From: SIAJ01 sp036266155
GTDB taxonomy: Bacteria; Planctomycetota; Planctomycetia; Gemmatales; Gemmataceae
Direction: 5' to 3'
DNA length: 32,885 nucleotides
Assembly (NCBI GenBank): GCA_036266155.1
Contig: DATANR010000086.1
Coordinates: forward strand, 1 to 32,885
The position numbers and the translations under genes are program-made. Positions 14,432 through 22,676 of this stretch are shown here, piece by piece; the first letter of the stretch is position 1; each line of letters begins with the position of its first letter. Under the pieces are notes generated by a model. The model had not been told where the DNA came from, did no database searches, and saw nothing but the letters and a program-made list of their open reading frames with translations.

Positions 14432-16498
14432 TTGCTCACGTCCCGCGGCTGGTGGTTCCTCGTCATTCTCCTGCTCCTGGGAGGGCTGGGGATTCGCCTG
14501 TCCGTGCAGGCCGGCGACGCGATCGCTCTTTTCTCGCTCACGCTGCTTGCGTGGTTTCTGTGGGAATGGGCCCAGTTCGCTTATCGCTATTACCTCGTCC
14601 TGCCGCGATTGATCATCGATCGCGAATTGAGTGACGAGCGCAAAGCCGTGCCGATCTTGTGGGCCGGCGGCGAATTCGATGTGCGCGTCCGCATCTCGAT
14701 TGACGGCTCCGGTGACCTGCCCTTTGTCATTCTTGCCGATTGGATTCCGACCGACGGCAAACTCGTCGAAGGGTCCGAGGAGGTCACGGCTGCGCTGGGC
14801 CGCGAGCCGGCCGAGATCAAATATCGACTCAAGTGCCCGGTGCCCGGCGAACTGCGCTTCGAGGGTGTGCGTGTTCGTATCGCGGATCGTCAGGGGTTCT
14901 TTTACCATCGCACGCTCATCCGCGATGGTTCGACCTATCCCGTCTTGCCGCGACTCACGGGCGCGGAAGGTCAACGCCGTGGCTCCAAGAAGATCAACAT
15001 TTTTCCGCCGCCGGGCGTGCATCGCCTCAAGCGGCCGGGCGGCGGCAGCGAATTGCTCGATCTCCGCGACTATATCCCGGGCGACCCGCCGAAGATGATC
15101 GCCTGGAAGCCCTCGGCCCGTCGCGACAAGCTCTTCACCAAGGAATTCGAGAGCGAAGTTCCGGTCCGCTGCACGCTCTTTGTCGATTCATCCGAGGGCA
15201 CGCGGCTTGGCGCGAAGCGGACCAAGATCACGCGGCTTGTAAATCTGGCAGCCGGCGTCGCTGAAGCCGCGGTCGCGGATCGCGACCACGCCGGCTTGGT
15301 TGTGTTCGACGAGCACGATTCGCAGGTCATGCGGCCCAAGCGCTCGCGGCGCCACGTGATCGACATGCTGCATTTGCTGTCGCGTGCCGCCAGTCGACCG
15401 ACACCGATTGGCCCATTCGCGGATGCGAATGCGCTTGCCAAGCTCGCGTTTCCGATGGCGAACGAGCTTTATCCGGAACTGATGCACAAGCGGACGAATC
15501 CAATCCCGGAACCGATCCATTGGACGTTTTGGCTGCGGGCGATCACTTGGCTACCGTACATCCTTCCATTTGTTACGAAGAGCCTATTCTGGTCGCCTCC
15601 GAGCGACTATCGTCGAGGCTGGTGGGTCCTCGTTTTCTTGGTGCCGCTGTTGCTCTTTTGTTGTGGTTTGCCCGCCGGACTGACTGCGGCGTTCCAAGGC
15701 TATCCAGCTTTGTTTGCCAACTACATGGTCGCGCTTTCCGGAATCGTAAAGAGCACGGGCTGGCCTGGATTCTTCATTGTCCTCGGGTTCTTCACCTTGA
15801 TGGCTTTCCTTCTCTGGTACACGCATGGATTGAGCGGATTTCTTGAAAATTGGCGTACTGAGCGCCTTCGCCGGAAGCAACTCGGCTTGCTCTTTGCGAC
15901 GCTCGATGCCGATCGGGCCGGCGCTGAAAGCCACTACTTGCACGATGACCAGATATTCGCGCGGCGTGCGCAACGCTTCCTTGCCGACCATCACGCCCGC
16001 TATCCGGTTCGACTTTACGATGCACGCGGCCGCTACTTGTTCCATGGCCGACCAAAGCTCGACGTGCTGGTCAAGGCGTTGAATTATTCGGTCGCGCGCG
16101 GGCGCGACAACGAGTTGTTCGTGCTGCTCGTCGATCTGGTCGACCTGGCGGATGATCTCGATCACCTCATCCGGGCCGTTCGCGTCGCGGTCGCCCGACA
16201 CCATCAGGTGATGGTGATTCTTCCCTGGCAGGATGACATTCCCGATCCGCCCGTGGAAGCCGCCGACGACAATCGTATTCCGATGTACAAGGCCGAGCGC
16301 TTCGCGATGGGCGGCTACAAGGCGATTGCCGACGAACTGGCGCGCGATTACATCGACAACTACCACCGCAACTACTTCAAGCTTCGTCGTGCGTTCGGCC
16401 GCCTCGGCGTCATTGTCGTTCGCGCCGACCAGGAGGAACCGGTACAGATGGTGCTCGATCGGATCGATCGGCTTCGCGGCGTCGGGAGGCGCAAATGA
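14432..16498 (+). CDS. DUF58 domain membrane protein, MoxR partner
   Basis: 688 residues from a TTG start. Two N-terminal spans (WWFLVILLLLGGLGIRL and IALFSLTLLAWFLWEW) precede a beta-rich domain. The DUF58 signature follows at about 209-228 (LLDLRDYIPGDPPKMIAWKP), with KEFESEVPVRCTLFVDSSEG starting a von Willebrand A-like fold. Unusually, the DUF58/vWA region is split by a roughly 150-residue insertion with three or four further spans (AITWLPYILPFVTKSLFW, LVFLVPLLLFCCGLPAGLTA, FFIVLGFFTLMAFLLWY). The chain then returns to a soluble C-terminal part (LDVLVKALNYSVARGRDNEL ... HHQVMVILPWQ) that resembles the second half of the vWA-like domain. DUF58 proteins are the usual clients of MoxR ATPases. 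The stop overlaps the next gene by 4 bases. The domain call is firm; the function is not known. Confidence 0.85.
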   Translation: MLTSRGWWFLVILLLLGGLGIRLSVQAGDAIALFSLTLLAWFLWEWAQFAYRYYLVLPRLIIDRELSDERKAVPILWAGGEFDVRVRISIDGSGDLPFVILADWIPTDGKLVEGSEEVTAALGREPAEIKYRLKCPVPGELRFEGVRVRIADRQGFFYHRTLIRDGSTYPVLPRLTGAEGQRRGSKKINIFPPPGVHRLKRPGGGSELLDLRDYIPGDPPKMIAWKPSARRDKLFTKEFESEVPVRCTLFVDSSEGTRLGAKRTKITRLVNLAAGVAEAAVADRDHAGLVVFDEHDSQVMRPKRSRRHVIDMLHLLSRAASRPTPIGPFADANALAKLAFPMANELYPELMHKRTNPIPEPIHWTFWLRAITWLPYILPFVTKSLFWSPPSDYRRGWWVLVFLVPLLLFCCGLPAGLTAAFQGYPALFANYMVALSGIVKSTGWPGFFIVLGFFTLMAFLLWYTHGLSGFLENWRTERLRRKQLGLLFATLDADRAGAESHYLHDDQIFARRAQRFLADHHARYPVRLYDARGRYLFHGRPKLDVLVKALNYSVARGRDNELFVLLVDLVDLADDLDHLIRAVRVAVARHHQVMVILPWQDDIPDPPVEAADDNRIPMYKAERFAMGGYKAIADELARDYIDNYHRNYFKLRRAFGRLGVIVVRADQEEPVQMVLDRIDRLRGVGRRK

Positions 16499-17307
16499 GC
16501 AACGACCGACCCGCCGAGCCGAGCCTCTTTCGCCGACTGCGTGAGTCGGCCGCGCTCAATTATTTGATCATGACCGGCGGCGGTCTGTTCGCCTATGCCC
16601 TTATCATGGTTTCCCGCGGTAATGACATCGGCGTCATGCTCGCAGGTGTCTTCGCGGTGGCGGGCATTCTGGCTCGGTGGACAGCCGCTCCCGTGCTGAT
16701 TCTGCTGATCACGACGTACCTCTCCATCGATCCAGGCTTTATCAACGCCATCGGTGTCTTCGGTGGATCGCCATGGTTCTTCGCACGGCCAATCGGCGGC
16801 TTCAATTTAGAAGACCTGATCCTGGCGGCCGGCCTGCTCGCCTATTCGATCGGGCATTATCGACTGACGGTGATGCTTCACGACGGAATGCCAAGCGAAC
16901 CGACCGTGCAACGCGAACCCAGCGTTCTATTGCCGCGACGTCCTGCATCGCTTGTCAGCAAAGAGGAGTTGCCGCGCACACTCATGATCGCCGGCGGCTG
17001 CGTCGTCGTCGCACAAATCGGCTGGTTGGTGCTGGTCGCGATCGAAAAGGCCGGCCGGCCGCGACTCTCGGAGTTCTCGCCGAACGCGGCCCGGTTCTTT
17101 CTGTATGCCTGGGTGCTGGGCCTCGCGCTCATGGTTATTTCCGCGGCGCTGGTTTACTTGCGTGGCGCCGGGATGACGCAGCCGGAAGCCGCCACGCTCT
17201 TGCGTGACGAGTTCTTCCAGGAAAACCGTCGTGAGACGGACCGTTTGCAACGCTGGCGGCGCTGGTTCAAGGAAAAGGTGGCTCGTCGCCGCCGCTCCGG
17301 GAAGTGA
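16495..17307 (+). CDS. Six-span membrane protein of the MoxR cluster
   Basis: 270 residues with about six spans, including LNYLIMTGGGLFAYALIMV, VMLAGVFAVAGILA, AAPVLILLITTYLSI, LILAAGLLAYSIGHY, TLMIAGGCVVVAQIGWLVLV and FFLYAWVLGLALMVISAALV. A basic cytoplasmic tail (RRETDRLQRWRRWFKEKVARRRR) ends it. I do not recognise a named family. It starts inside the DUF58 stop (ATGA), so its amount is probably coupled to that protein, and it may form the membrane base of the MoxR/DUF58 assembly. That role is inferred from position only. Confidence 0.75.
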   Translation: MSNDRPAEPSLFRRLRESAALNYLIMTGGGLFAYALIMVSRGNDIGVMLAGVFAVAGILARWTAAPVLILLITTYLSIDPGFINAIGVFGGSPWFFARPIGGFNLEDLILAAGLLAYSIGHYRLTVMLHDGMPSEPTVQREPSVLLPRRPASLVSKEELPRTLMIAGGCVVVAQIGWLVLVAIEKAGRPRLSEFSPNAARFFLYAWVLGLALMVISAALVYLRGAGMTQPEAATLLRDEFFQENRRETDRLQRWRRWFKEKVARRRRSGK

Positions 17308-17314
17308 GGGCTTG

Positions 17315-17593
17315 ATGTTCTACATTCGCGAAGTCATGGGCTGGGTCTTGATGGTCCTGGGCCTGTGGCTCTTTTACCAGAGCTACTCGTTCTTGATGAA
17401 CAAGATGATCATCCAGTCCGGCCCGACTGTACTGATGGGCATCGTCGTGTTCCGTGGCGGCATTCATCTGCTCAAGGTCGCCGTCGCGGCACGGGTGTGC
17501 CAGCATGCCCCCGTCGAAGCCCGACCGGCGCCCGTGCGATCGCACCCGGTTCGTCCGCAGCGGCGAGCGACCGTGGTGCCGGGCCGACGCTAA
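17315..17593 (+). CDS. Small two-span membrane protein, last gene of the MoxR cluster
   Basis: 92 residues: two hydrophobic segments (VMGWVLMVLGLWLFYQSYSF and GPTVLMGIVVFRGGIHLLKVAV) and a Pro/Arg/Val-rich tail. The ATG at 17315 has GAGG at 17306-17309 overlapping the upstream stop, which supports this start over an earlier in-frame ATG at 17204 inside the previous gene. No known domain is visible. Its stop codon is followed after one base by the left arm of a 29-bp inverted repeat, which may end the operon transcript. Confidence 0.65.
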   Translation: MFYIREVMGWVLMVLGLWLFYQSYSFLMNKMIIQSGPTVLMGIVVFRGGIHLLKVAVAARVCQHAPVEARPAPVRSHPVRPQRRATVVPGRR

Positions 17594-17594
17594 C

Positions 17595-17673
17595 GGCGAG
17601 CGGAGCACCGTAAGGTGCCCGATAATGTTCGCGTTGGCGCCATCATCGGGCACCTTACGGTGCTCCGCTCGCC
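17595..17673. repeat. Perfect 29-bp inverted repeat between convergent genes
   Basis: Arms 17595-17623 and 17645-17673 are exact reverse complements around a 21-base loop; each arm contains the internal GGTGC/GCACC mini-hairpin seen in the repeat at 28-57. In RNA it would form a very stable hairpin in either direction, so it could act as a two-way transcript end or 3' stabiliser. The right arm also encodes the last five residues and stop of the minus-strand gene 17655-17972. Confidence 0.85.
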
Positions 17674-17972
17674 TTGATGAGACATGCGACTCCCGCCACA
17701 TTGAAAACGAATTCGCCGAGCCCCATGAGCCGGCTCACATAGGCGTGACCGAGGCCGCGTTTGAACTCGTCGCGCAGCGCAGCCCGGCGGCCGAGAACTC
17801 CGAAAAGAATCGCGGGCAGGCCAAACACGAGACCGAGCCCGGGCACGAGTCCGATGAGCGCACAGACATACGCCCGGCACGCGTTCGCGTTGCCCTCGGG
17901 CAGGAACGACACCGGGATCTCGCTTCGATCGTTCTTGCGGCGACGTACGGCGGGGGCAGGAGAATCGCTCAT
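17655..17972 (-). CDS. Small hydrophobic protein, DUF4190-like
   Basis: 105 residues starting MSDSPAPAVRRRKNDRSEIP. A Cys/Ala-rich first span (YVCALIGLVPGLGLVFGLPAILFGVLG) is followed by a second (LMGLGEFVFNVAGVACLI). The layout of a proline-rich cytoplasmic start and two short spans with GLG-type turns resembles small DUF4190-type membrane proteins, but the resemblance is weak. An in-frame TTG at 18038 would lengthen it by 22 residues across the divergent HAD start, which is less likely. Oddity: its final ASGAP and TAA lie inside a dispersed inverted repeat, exactly as in folA. Confidence 0.65.
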   Translation of the reverse strand: MSDSPAPAVRRRKNDRSEIPVSFLPEGNANACRAYVCALIGLVPGLGLVFGLPAILFGVLGRRAALRDEFKRGLGHAYVSRLMGLGEFVFNVAGVACLIKASGAP

Positions 17973-18025
17973 TCCTCCGACGTACACCGAGCGGCGGATT
18001 CGGTCAAGCGCGGAAGGCGATTGGG

Positions 18026-18703
18026 ATGATTGATCCAAGTATCCGCGCCGTTTTCTTCGATGCGGTCGGCACGCTCCTCTTCCCGCACACCCCGGTCAGT
18101 CGCACGTACGCGGAGTTCGCCGGTCGGCATGGCGGGACTTTGAAGGAGGAACAAGTGCGCGACGGCTTTCGCAAAGCCTTCCGTCATCAGGAGCAACTCG
18201 ATCACGCGGCCGGCTGGCGGACCAGCGAGGATCGCGAGCGTGAGCGGTGGCAAAGCATCGTTCGCGATGTATTGATCGGGGCCGACGGTGACGCCTGTTT
18301 TGCGGAGTTGTGGTCCTGGTTCGCCAGCCCGCCCGCGTGGACAGTCCATCCGGACACGAGAGACGTGCTGCCAAAATTGATCGAACGCGGACTCGTCGTC
18401 GGGCTCGGGTCCAACTTCGACGCCCGGCTGCTTCCGCTAGTCCACGCCTTCCCGGAACTCGGGCCGGTGCGTGAACGATGCGTCATCAGTTCGCTCGTCG
18501 GCTGGCGCAAGCCTTCGCGGGAATTCTTCCAGTCCCTTGCCAAATCGGCGAAATGCGATCCGATTCAGATTCTCTACGTCGGCGATGATCCGCGGAACGA
18601 CTTAGAAGGTGCGTCCGCAGCCGGCTTGAACGCCATCCTCCTCGATCCGCACGGCGAACCCGGCCCAAACAGAATTCGCACCCTGCGAGACCTTCTCCAA
18701 TAG
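18026..18703 (+). CDS. HAD-superfamily hydrolase (subfamily IA type)
   Basis: 225 residues. Motif I is VFFDAVGTLLF: the first Asp is the nucleophile, and the usual second Asp is Val, as in the REG-2-like HAD branch. Motif III Lys is in VGWRKPSREFF and motif IV is VGDDPRNDLEGASAAGL. The helical cap between motifs I and II (about residues 20-85, with YAEFAGRHGG) fits cap class C1. It should be a cytoplasmic phosphatase-type enzyme. Lack of the acid/base Asp in motif I makes phosphatase activity uncertain and the substrate unknown. It is divergent from the small membrane gene to its left, with 53 bases between the starts. Confidence 0.85.
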   Translation: MIDPSIRAVFFDAVGTLLFPHTPVSRTYAEFAGRHGGTLKEEQVRDGFRKAFRHQEQLDHAAGWRTSEDRERERWQSIVRDVLIGADGDACFAELWSWFASPPAWTVHPDTRDVLPKLIERGLVVGLGSNFDARLLPLVHAFPELGPVRERCVISSLVGWRKPSREFFQSLAKSAKCDPIQILYVGDDPRNDLEGASAAGLNAILLDPHGEPGPNRIRTLRDLLQ

Positions 18704-18764
18704 CGGGGGTTACTATCTTTACTCTTGCTCCCCTTCTTTAGCTTTTCCGGCCGGAGGTCGGTCC

Positions 18765-20651
18765 ATGCGCCGTCCGTGGCTTTCCGCGTTGTGTGCGTCC
18801 GTCATCGTCTCCGCTTCCTGGGCAGCCGACGACGACTATCGTTCGGTCGACAAGGCGATCACCGCCAAGATTCAGCCATCGTGGACGGCCAACACTTCCG
18901 GACCGGCTGCGCACCTCGGGATCCATCTGCAGTCGGACCCGATGGGCAAGCTCGTCATCGACGACGTCCAGGCGGATTCGCCCGCGGAGAAGGCGGGTGT
19001 CAAGCATGGCGACGTTCTGACTCGAATCGATGGCAAGGAGGTCGCCTCCGTCGACGCCTTCAAGTCGGTCTTGCACGCCAAATCACCGGGCAACACAATC
19101 AAGCTCTCGCTATCTCGCGGCAGCAACACAATCGACGTGAGCGCAACTCTCGTCGCCCTGAGCCGGCCGATGGCCTCGGGCCGCGCGCCGCAAGCGACGT
19201 CACTGGGCGTCCAGGTCGTTGCCGCGAAGGAAGGCGACGGCGTCACCATCGAGCAAGTGGTCCCCGGCTCGGTTGCGGACAAGTTCAAGCTGAAAACGGG
19301 CGAAACGATCCTCAAGATCGACGATGCGGCTCTCAACAGCCCCGACAAGCTGCGCGAAATTCTCGCGACCAAGAAGCCGGACGACTCGATGACGCTGACC
19401 CTTCTGCTCGCCGAGAAGAAGGTCAAGATGGAAGTGAAGCTTGATCCGGAACCCAAGGGCCGCCCCGGTGGCCCGATGGGCGGCGGCTGGAATCGCGGAC
19501 CACAATATTGGACCAAGCCAACGTATCGCCTCGCGATCATCCTCGTCGAGTTCAAGGACGTGAAGCACAACAAGGACATCACTCCCGAGATGTGGGAGAA
19601 GTCGATGTTCTCCAAGGATCAGACCTACAAGAAGACTGCAACGGGCCAGGATGCGTACGGCAGCATGTACGACTATTACTTCGAGCAGTCGTATGGCCAA
19701 CTCAAGATCGAGGGCAAGGCGTTCAACTACGTGCAGGTGAGCAAGGATCGTATTGAGTATGAGCCAGGAGGGGCTCTCTTGCCTACGGCTAAGGCGGGTA
19801 CTCCAGAAGCGAAGGAGCGCGAAAAGAAGATCGTTACGGATAAGTCCGTGTTCTTGACCGAAGCACTCGACAAACTGATCGAGCGTGAAGGCAAGGACGC
19901 GCTCAAGGATTTCGACGGGGTCTACTACATCTATGCCGGCGGATCGGTCCCCAGGGCGCCGCGCGGCGGGTTGTACTGGCCGCATCGTTCGAGCATTCGC
20001 TACAAGGACAAGAACTGGCCCTATTTCATCTGCCAGGAAGGCGGCGCGCGGATGAACAACATCAGCGTCTTCTGCCACGAGTTCGGCCACATGCTGGGCC
20101 TGCCCGACTTGTATGCACGGCCGGAAAACCCGGGCTCCGAAGGGCTCGGCGGTTGGTGCGCGATGTCGAACGAAGGCCGTGGGGGTCGCCCACAGCACTT
20201 CTCGGCGTGGTGCAAGGACAAGCTCGGCTGGATCAAGCCGACCGTCATTGACCCGACCGTTAAGCAGAAGCTGGTCCTCGCTCCCATCGAAACGTCGTCC
20301 AAGGACTGCCTCAAAGTCCTCGTGCGGCCCGACGGCAGCGAGTATTTCCTCCTGGAAAACCGGGGCAACAAGGGCTTTGACGCGACGCTTCCCGGCCACG
20401 GCTTGCTCGTGTGGCGCGTCGTCGGCAATCGGCCGATCCTCGAAGAGTCGCACGGCGTGCTCGGCCCACGGGGACCGTATGTATTTGGCGAACTCGTGCC
20501 GTTCCCGAGTGAATCCAACCGGTCGTTCACGCCGTTCACGACGCCGTCAAGCCGATCGCAACTTGGCGGCGGACTGCCCGTGTGGATCACCAACATCGAG
20601 AAGCTATCGGACGGCCGAATCGGCTTCCAAATTGGTTACGAATACGAGTGA
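18765..20651 (+). CDS. Secreted PDZ-containing M6-family metalloprotease
   Basis: 628 residues with a signal peptide (MRRPWLSALCASVIVSASWA). Two PDZ domains follow: about 45-125 (LGIHLQSDPMGKLVIDDVQA ... ADSPAEKAGVKHGDVLTRID) and about 145-230 (SLGVQVVAAKEGDGVTIEQV). A Gly/Pro hinge leads to a metalloprotease domain related to immune inhibitor A (peptidase family M6). The zinc motif is intact: HEFGHMLGLPDLY with His438, Glu439, His442 and a third-ligand candidate Asp448. It ends after a beta-rich part (VRPDGSEYFLLENR, HGLLVWRVV). GGAGG at 18753-18757 supports the ATG. It should degrade peptides outside the cytoplasm, with PDZ domains recognising partner C-termini. It is followed after 16 bases by its paralogue lacking the zinc site. 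Confidence 0.9.
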   Translation: MRRPWLSALCASVIVSASWAADDDYRSVDKAITAKIQPSWTANTSGPAAHLGIHLQSDPMGKLVIDDVQADSPAEKAGVKHGDVLTRIDGKEVASVDAFKSVLHAKSPGNTIKLSLSRGSNTIDVSATLVALSRPMASGRAPQATSLGVQVVAAKEGDGVTIEQVVPGSVADKFKLKTGETILKIDDAALNSPDKLREILATKKPDDSMTLTLLLAEKKVKMEVKLDPEPKGRPGGPMGGGWNRGPQYWTKPTYRLAIILVEFKDVKHNKDITPEMWEKSMFSKDQTYKKTATGQDAYGSMYDYYFEQSYGQLKIEGKAFNYVQVSKDRIEYEPGGALLPTAKAGTPEAKEREKKIVTDKSVFLTEALDKLIEREGKDALKDFDGVYYIYAGGSVPRAPRGGLYWPHRSSIRYKDKNWPYFICQEGGARMNNISVFCHEFGHMLGLPDLYARPENPGSEGLGGWCAMSNEGRGGRPQHFSAWCKDKLGWIKPTVIDPTVKQKLVLAPIETSSKDCLKVLVRPDGSEYFLLENRGNKGFDATLPGHGLLVWRVVGNRPILEESHGVLGPRGPYVFGELVPFPSESNRSFTPFTTPSSRSQLGGGLPVWITNIEKLSDGRIGFQIGYEYE

Positions 20652-20667
20652 CTTTGGAGTTTCTCCT

Positions 20668-22506
20668 TTGACGCGCATCGCTATCGCGCTCGCGGCGACT
20701 CTGTTCGCCGGCGTCGGCGCATTCGCTTTTCCAAAGATCGCCGCGCCCAAGACGCCGCCGATCGACTTGACGGGATATGCGACCGTCGACACCGCGATCA
20801 AGGCGACGGCCGCGTCGTCCGGCGGCGGCAGCGGGCCGGCTTACTTCGGCGTGTCGGTTGTGCCCGACGCCAAGGGCCGGCCGATCGCCGACGATGTGGC
20901 CGCCAAGTCGCCGGCCGGCAAGGCTGGTATTAAGAAGGGCGATCTCTTCACGCTCATCGGCGGCCAGCCCGTGCGCACGCCGACGGCCTTCCGCGAGTGG
21001 GTTCAGGCCCAGGAGCCCAGCACGCCAATCAAGGTGCAGATTGAACGCGACGGCAAGACGACGGAACTGACGGTTACTCTCGACCCGGTCAGTAAGCCGA
21101 AGCGCCTGGGCGGCGCCTACCTCGGCATCGACCTCGGCGAGCGCAAGGACGACGAGGGCTTCCGCATCGAGCGCGTGGCCGCTCGCTCTCCGGCCGAGCG
21201 GGCCGGCATCGCGGTCAACGATCGTCTGATCAAGCTCAATGGCACGGAACTCAGCGGCGCCGGCAAGCTCAACGACGCTTTGGCCGAACGGCGGGCTGGC
21301 GACGAAATCACGCTGACGGTTCGTCAGAATGGCAAGGACAAGGACATCAAGGTCACGCTGCGCACGGAGGGCTTCGGCCCAGGCGGCGGCTTCGGCCCAG
21401 GCGGCGGCACTTCAACGATCGACGTCCGCAACAAAACCGTCGTGCGTCTGGCTGTGATCCCGATCGAATTCGCCGACGTCAAGCACAACCCCAAGATCAC
21501 GCCGGCAGAACTCGAGAAGGCGTTCTTCAGCCACGACACCTACACGGGCCAGAACGCAACCGGCGAAAAAGCGGCGGGCAGCCTCAACGACTATGTCCGC
21601 GAGCAATCGGCCGGCAAACTGCAAATCACCGGCAAGGTGTATGCCTGGGTCGACGTCGGCCAGAAGCGGCGCGACTATATCCAGGGCTCCGGCACCAGCA
21701 ACAAGACGCAGGTCCTGACCGACGCAATCAAGGAGTGCTTCGGCCACTGGACGAACGTGATGCTCCCCGCCGACGCGATCCTCTTCGTCTATGCGGGAGA
21801 GCGGATGGCCACGAACCGCGGCACGGTGTACTACCCGCACTCGGGCGTCATCCAGGTCAAGAACTCGCGCATGCCGTACTCAATCGGACCCGAAGGCGGA
21901 TCGAAGCAGTCGCCGACCGGCGTGTTCGTCAAGGAACTCGCTCAGGTATTTGCCCTGCCCGACCTCGCTGCCCGCACCGAGAACGCCGGCTCCGAGGGCC
22001 TCGGCCGCTGGTGTGCGATGTCGGACCCGTTCACGACGAATCGGCCGCAACATCTCTCCGCCTGGTGTAAGGAGCGGCTCGGCTGGATCACGCCGACGGT
22101 CATCGACCCGACGAAGCCGCAGAAGCTGATCCTCGCGCCGATCGAGTCGTCGCCAAAGGAGTGCTACAAGGTCCTGGTCCGTCCCGACGGCAGCGAGTAT
22201 TTTCTGCTCGAAGTGCGCGCCCGTAAAGGCTTCGACGCGGACCTGCCGGGTGAGGGCTTGCTCATCTGGCGTGTCGTCAACGGCCGGCCGATCCTGGAGG
22301 AGTCCCACGGCGTCGAAGGCCCGACCGGCCCGACCGTCCACCTCGCGGCCGTGCCCTACCCGAGTCCGGCGAACAACTCCTTCACACCCGACACGATCCC
22401 GTCGAGCCGATCACCCAAGGGCGGCGGCCTCCCGGTCCACATCACCGACATCCGCCGCCTCCCCGACGGCCGCGTCAGCTTCCACGTCGGCTACGAATAC
22501 GAATGA
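20668..22506 (+). CDS. Secreted PDZ-M6 pseudoprotease, paralogue of the upstream gene
   Basis: 612 residues from a TTG with GGAG at 20656-20659. The signal peptide is MTRIAIALAATLFAGVGAFA. Two PDZ domains (FGVSVVPDAKGRPIADDVAA ... IKKGDLFTLIGG, and YLGIDLGERKDDEGFRIERV) and the M6-like domain follow in the same order as in the upstream protein. They align closely through GSEGLGRWCAMS, QHLSAWCKERLGWITPTVID and LVRPDGSEYFLLE. The zinc motif is lost: where the paralogue has HEFGHMLGLPD this one has KELAQVFALPD (Lys422, Glu423, Gln426, Asp432), so both zinc histidines are gone. It is therefore very probably inactive as a protease. It could act as a decoy, regulator or partner of the active copy. 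The open frame extends upstream to 20113 only as a shadow inside the first gene. Confidence 0.88.
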   Translation: MTRIAIALAATLFAGVGAFAFPKIAAPKTPPIDLTGYATVDTAIKATAASSGGGSGPAYFGVSVVPDAKGRPIADDVAAKSPAGKAGIKKGDLFTLIGGQPVRTPTAFREWVQAQEPSTPIKVQIERDGKTTELTVTLDPVSKPKRLGGAYLGIDLGERKDDEGFRIERVAARSPAERAGIAVNDRLIKLNGTELSGAGKLNDALAERRAGDEITLTVRQNGKDKDIKVTLRTEGFGPGGGFGPGGGTSTIDVRNKTVVRLAVIPIEFADVKHNPKITPAELEKAFFSHDTYTGQNATGEKAAGSLNDYVREQSAGKLQITGKVYAWVDVGQKRRDYIQGSGTSNKTQVLTDAIKECFGHWTNVMLPADAILFVYAGERMATNRGTVYYPHSGVIQVKNSRMPYSIGPEGGSKQSPTGVFVKELAQVFALPDLAARTENAGSEGLGRWCAMSDPFTTNRPQHLSAWCKERLGWITPTVIDPTKPQKLILAPIESSPKECYKVLVRPDGSEYFLLEVRARKGFDADLPGEGLLIWRVVNGRPILEESHGVEGPTGPTVHLAAVPYPSPANNSFTPDTIPSSRSPKGGGLPVHITDIRRLPDGRVSFHVGYEYE

Positions 22507-22524
22507 CGGGCACTGGGCGGTGGC

Positions 22525-22623
22525 GAATTGATTGCTTTCATGACCCACACCCGTCAATTCGTTTCAGCGTTTTTTTGTGCAACGAGATGCAATCAATTGG
22601 GAGCGATTTGCGAATTGACGGGT
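22525..22623 (+). other. Intergenic segment with interleaved inverted repeats
   Basis: AATTGATTGC (22526-22535) pairs with GCAATCAATT (22589-22598), and ACCCGTCAATTCG (22549-22561) pairs exactly with CGAATTGACGGGT (22611-22623). The order A-B-A'-B' is that of a pseudoknot. A third option, GAATTGA (22525-22531) with TCAATTC (22554-22560), is followed by GTTTCAGCG and a run of seven T. That could be a weak terminator for the protease pair. Confidence 0.4.
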
Positions 22624-22676
22624 GAATTGCTCTTGTCCCCTTTCCGCCAGCCATTCAATGCCACCGGAGACGAGCA

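Noticed and set aside
19200..20453. 417-codon minus-strand frame inside the M6 protease gene
   Set aside because: Shadow of a clearly recognisable protease frame; no domain seen.
20113..20667. Upstream extension of the pseudoprotease frame
   Set aside because: It overlaps the first protease out of frame and is Arg/Ser-rich; the TTG at 20668 has a ribosome-binding site and signal peptide.
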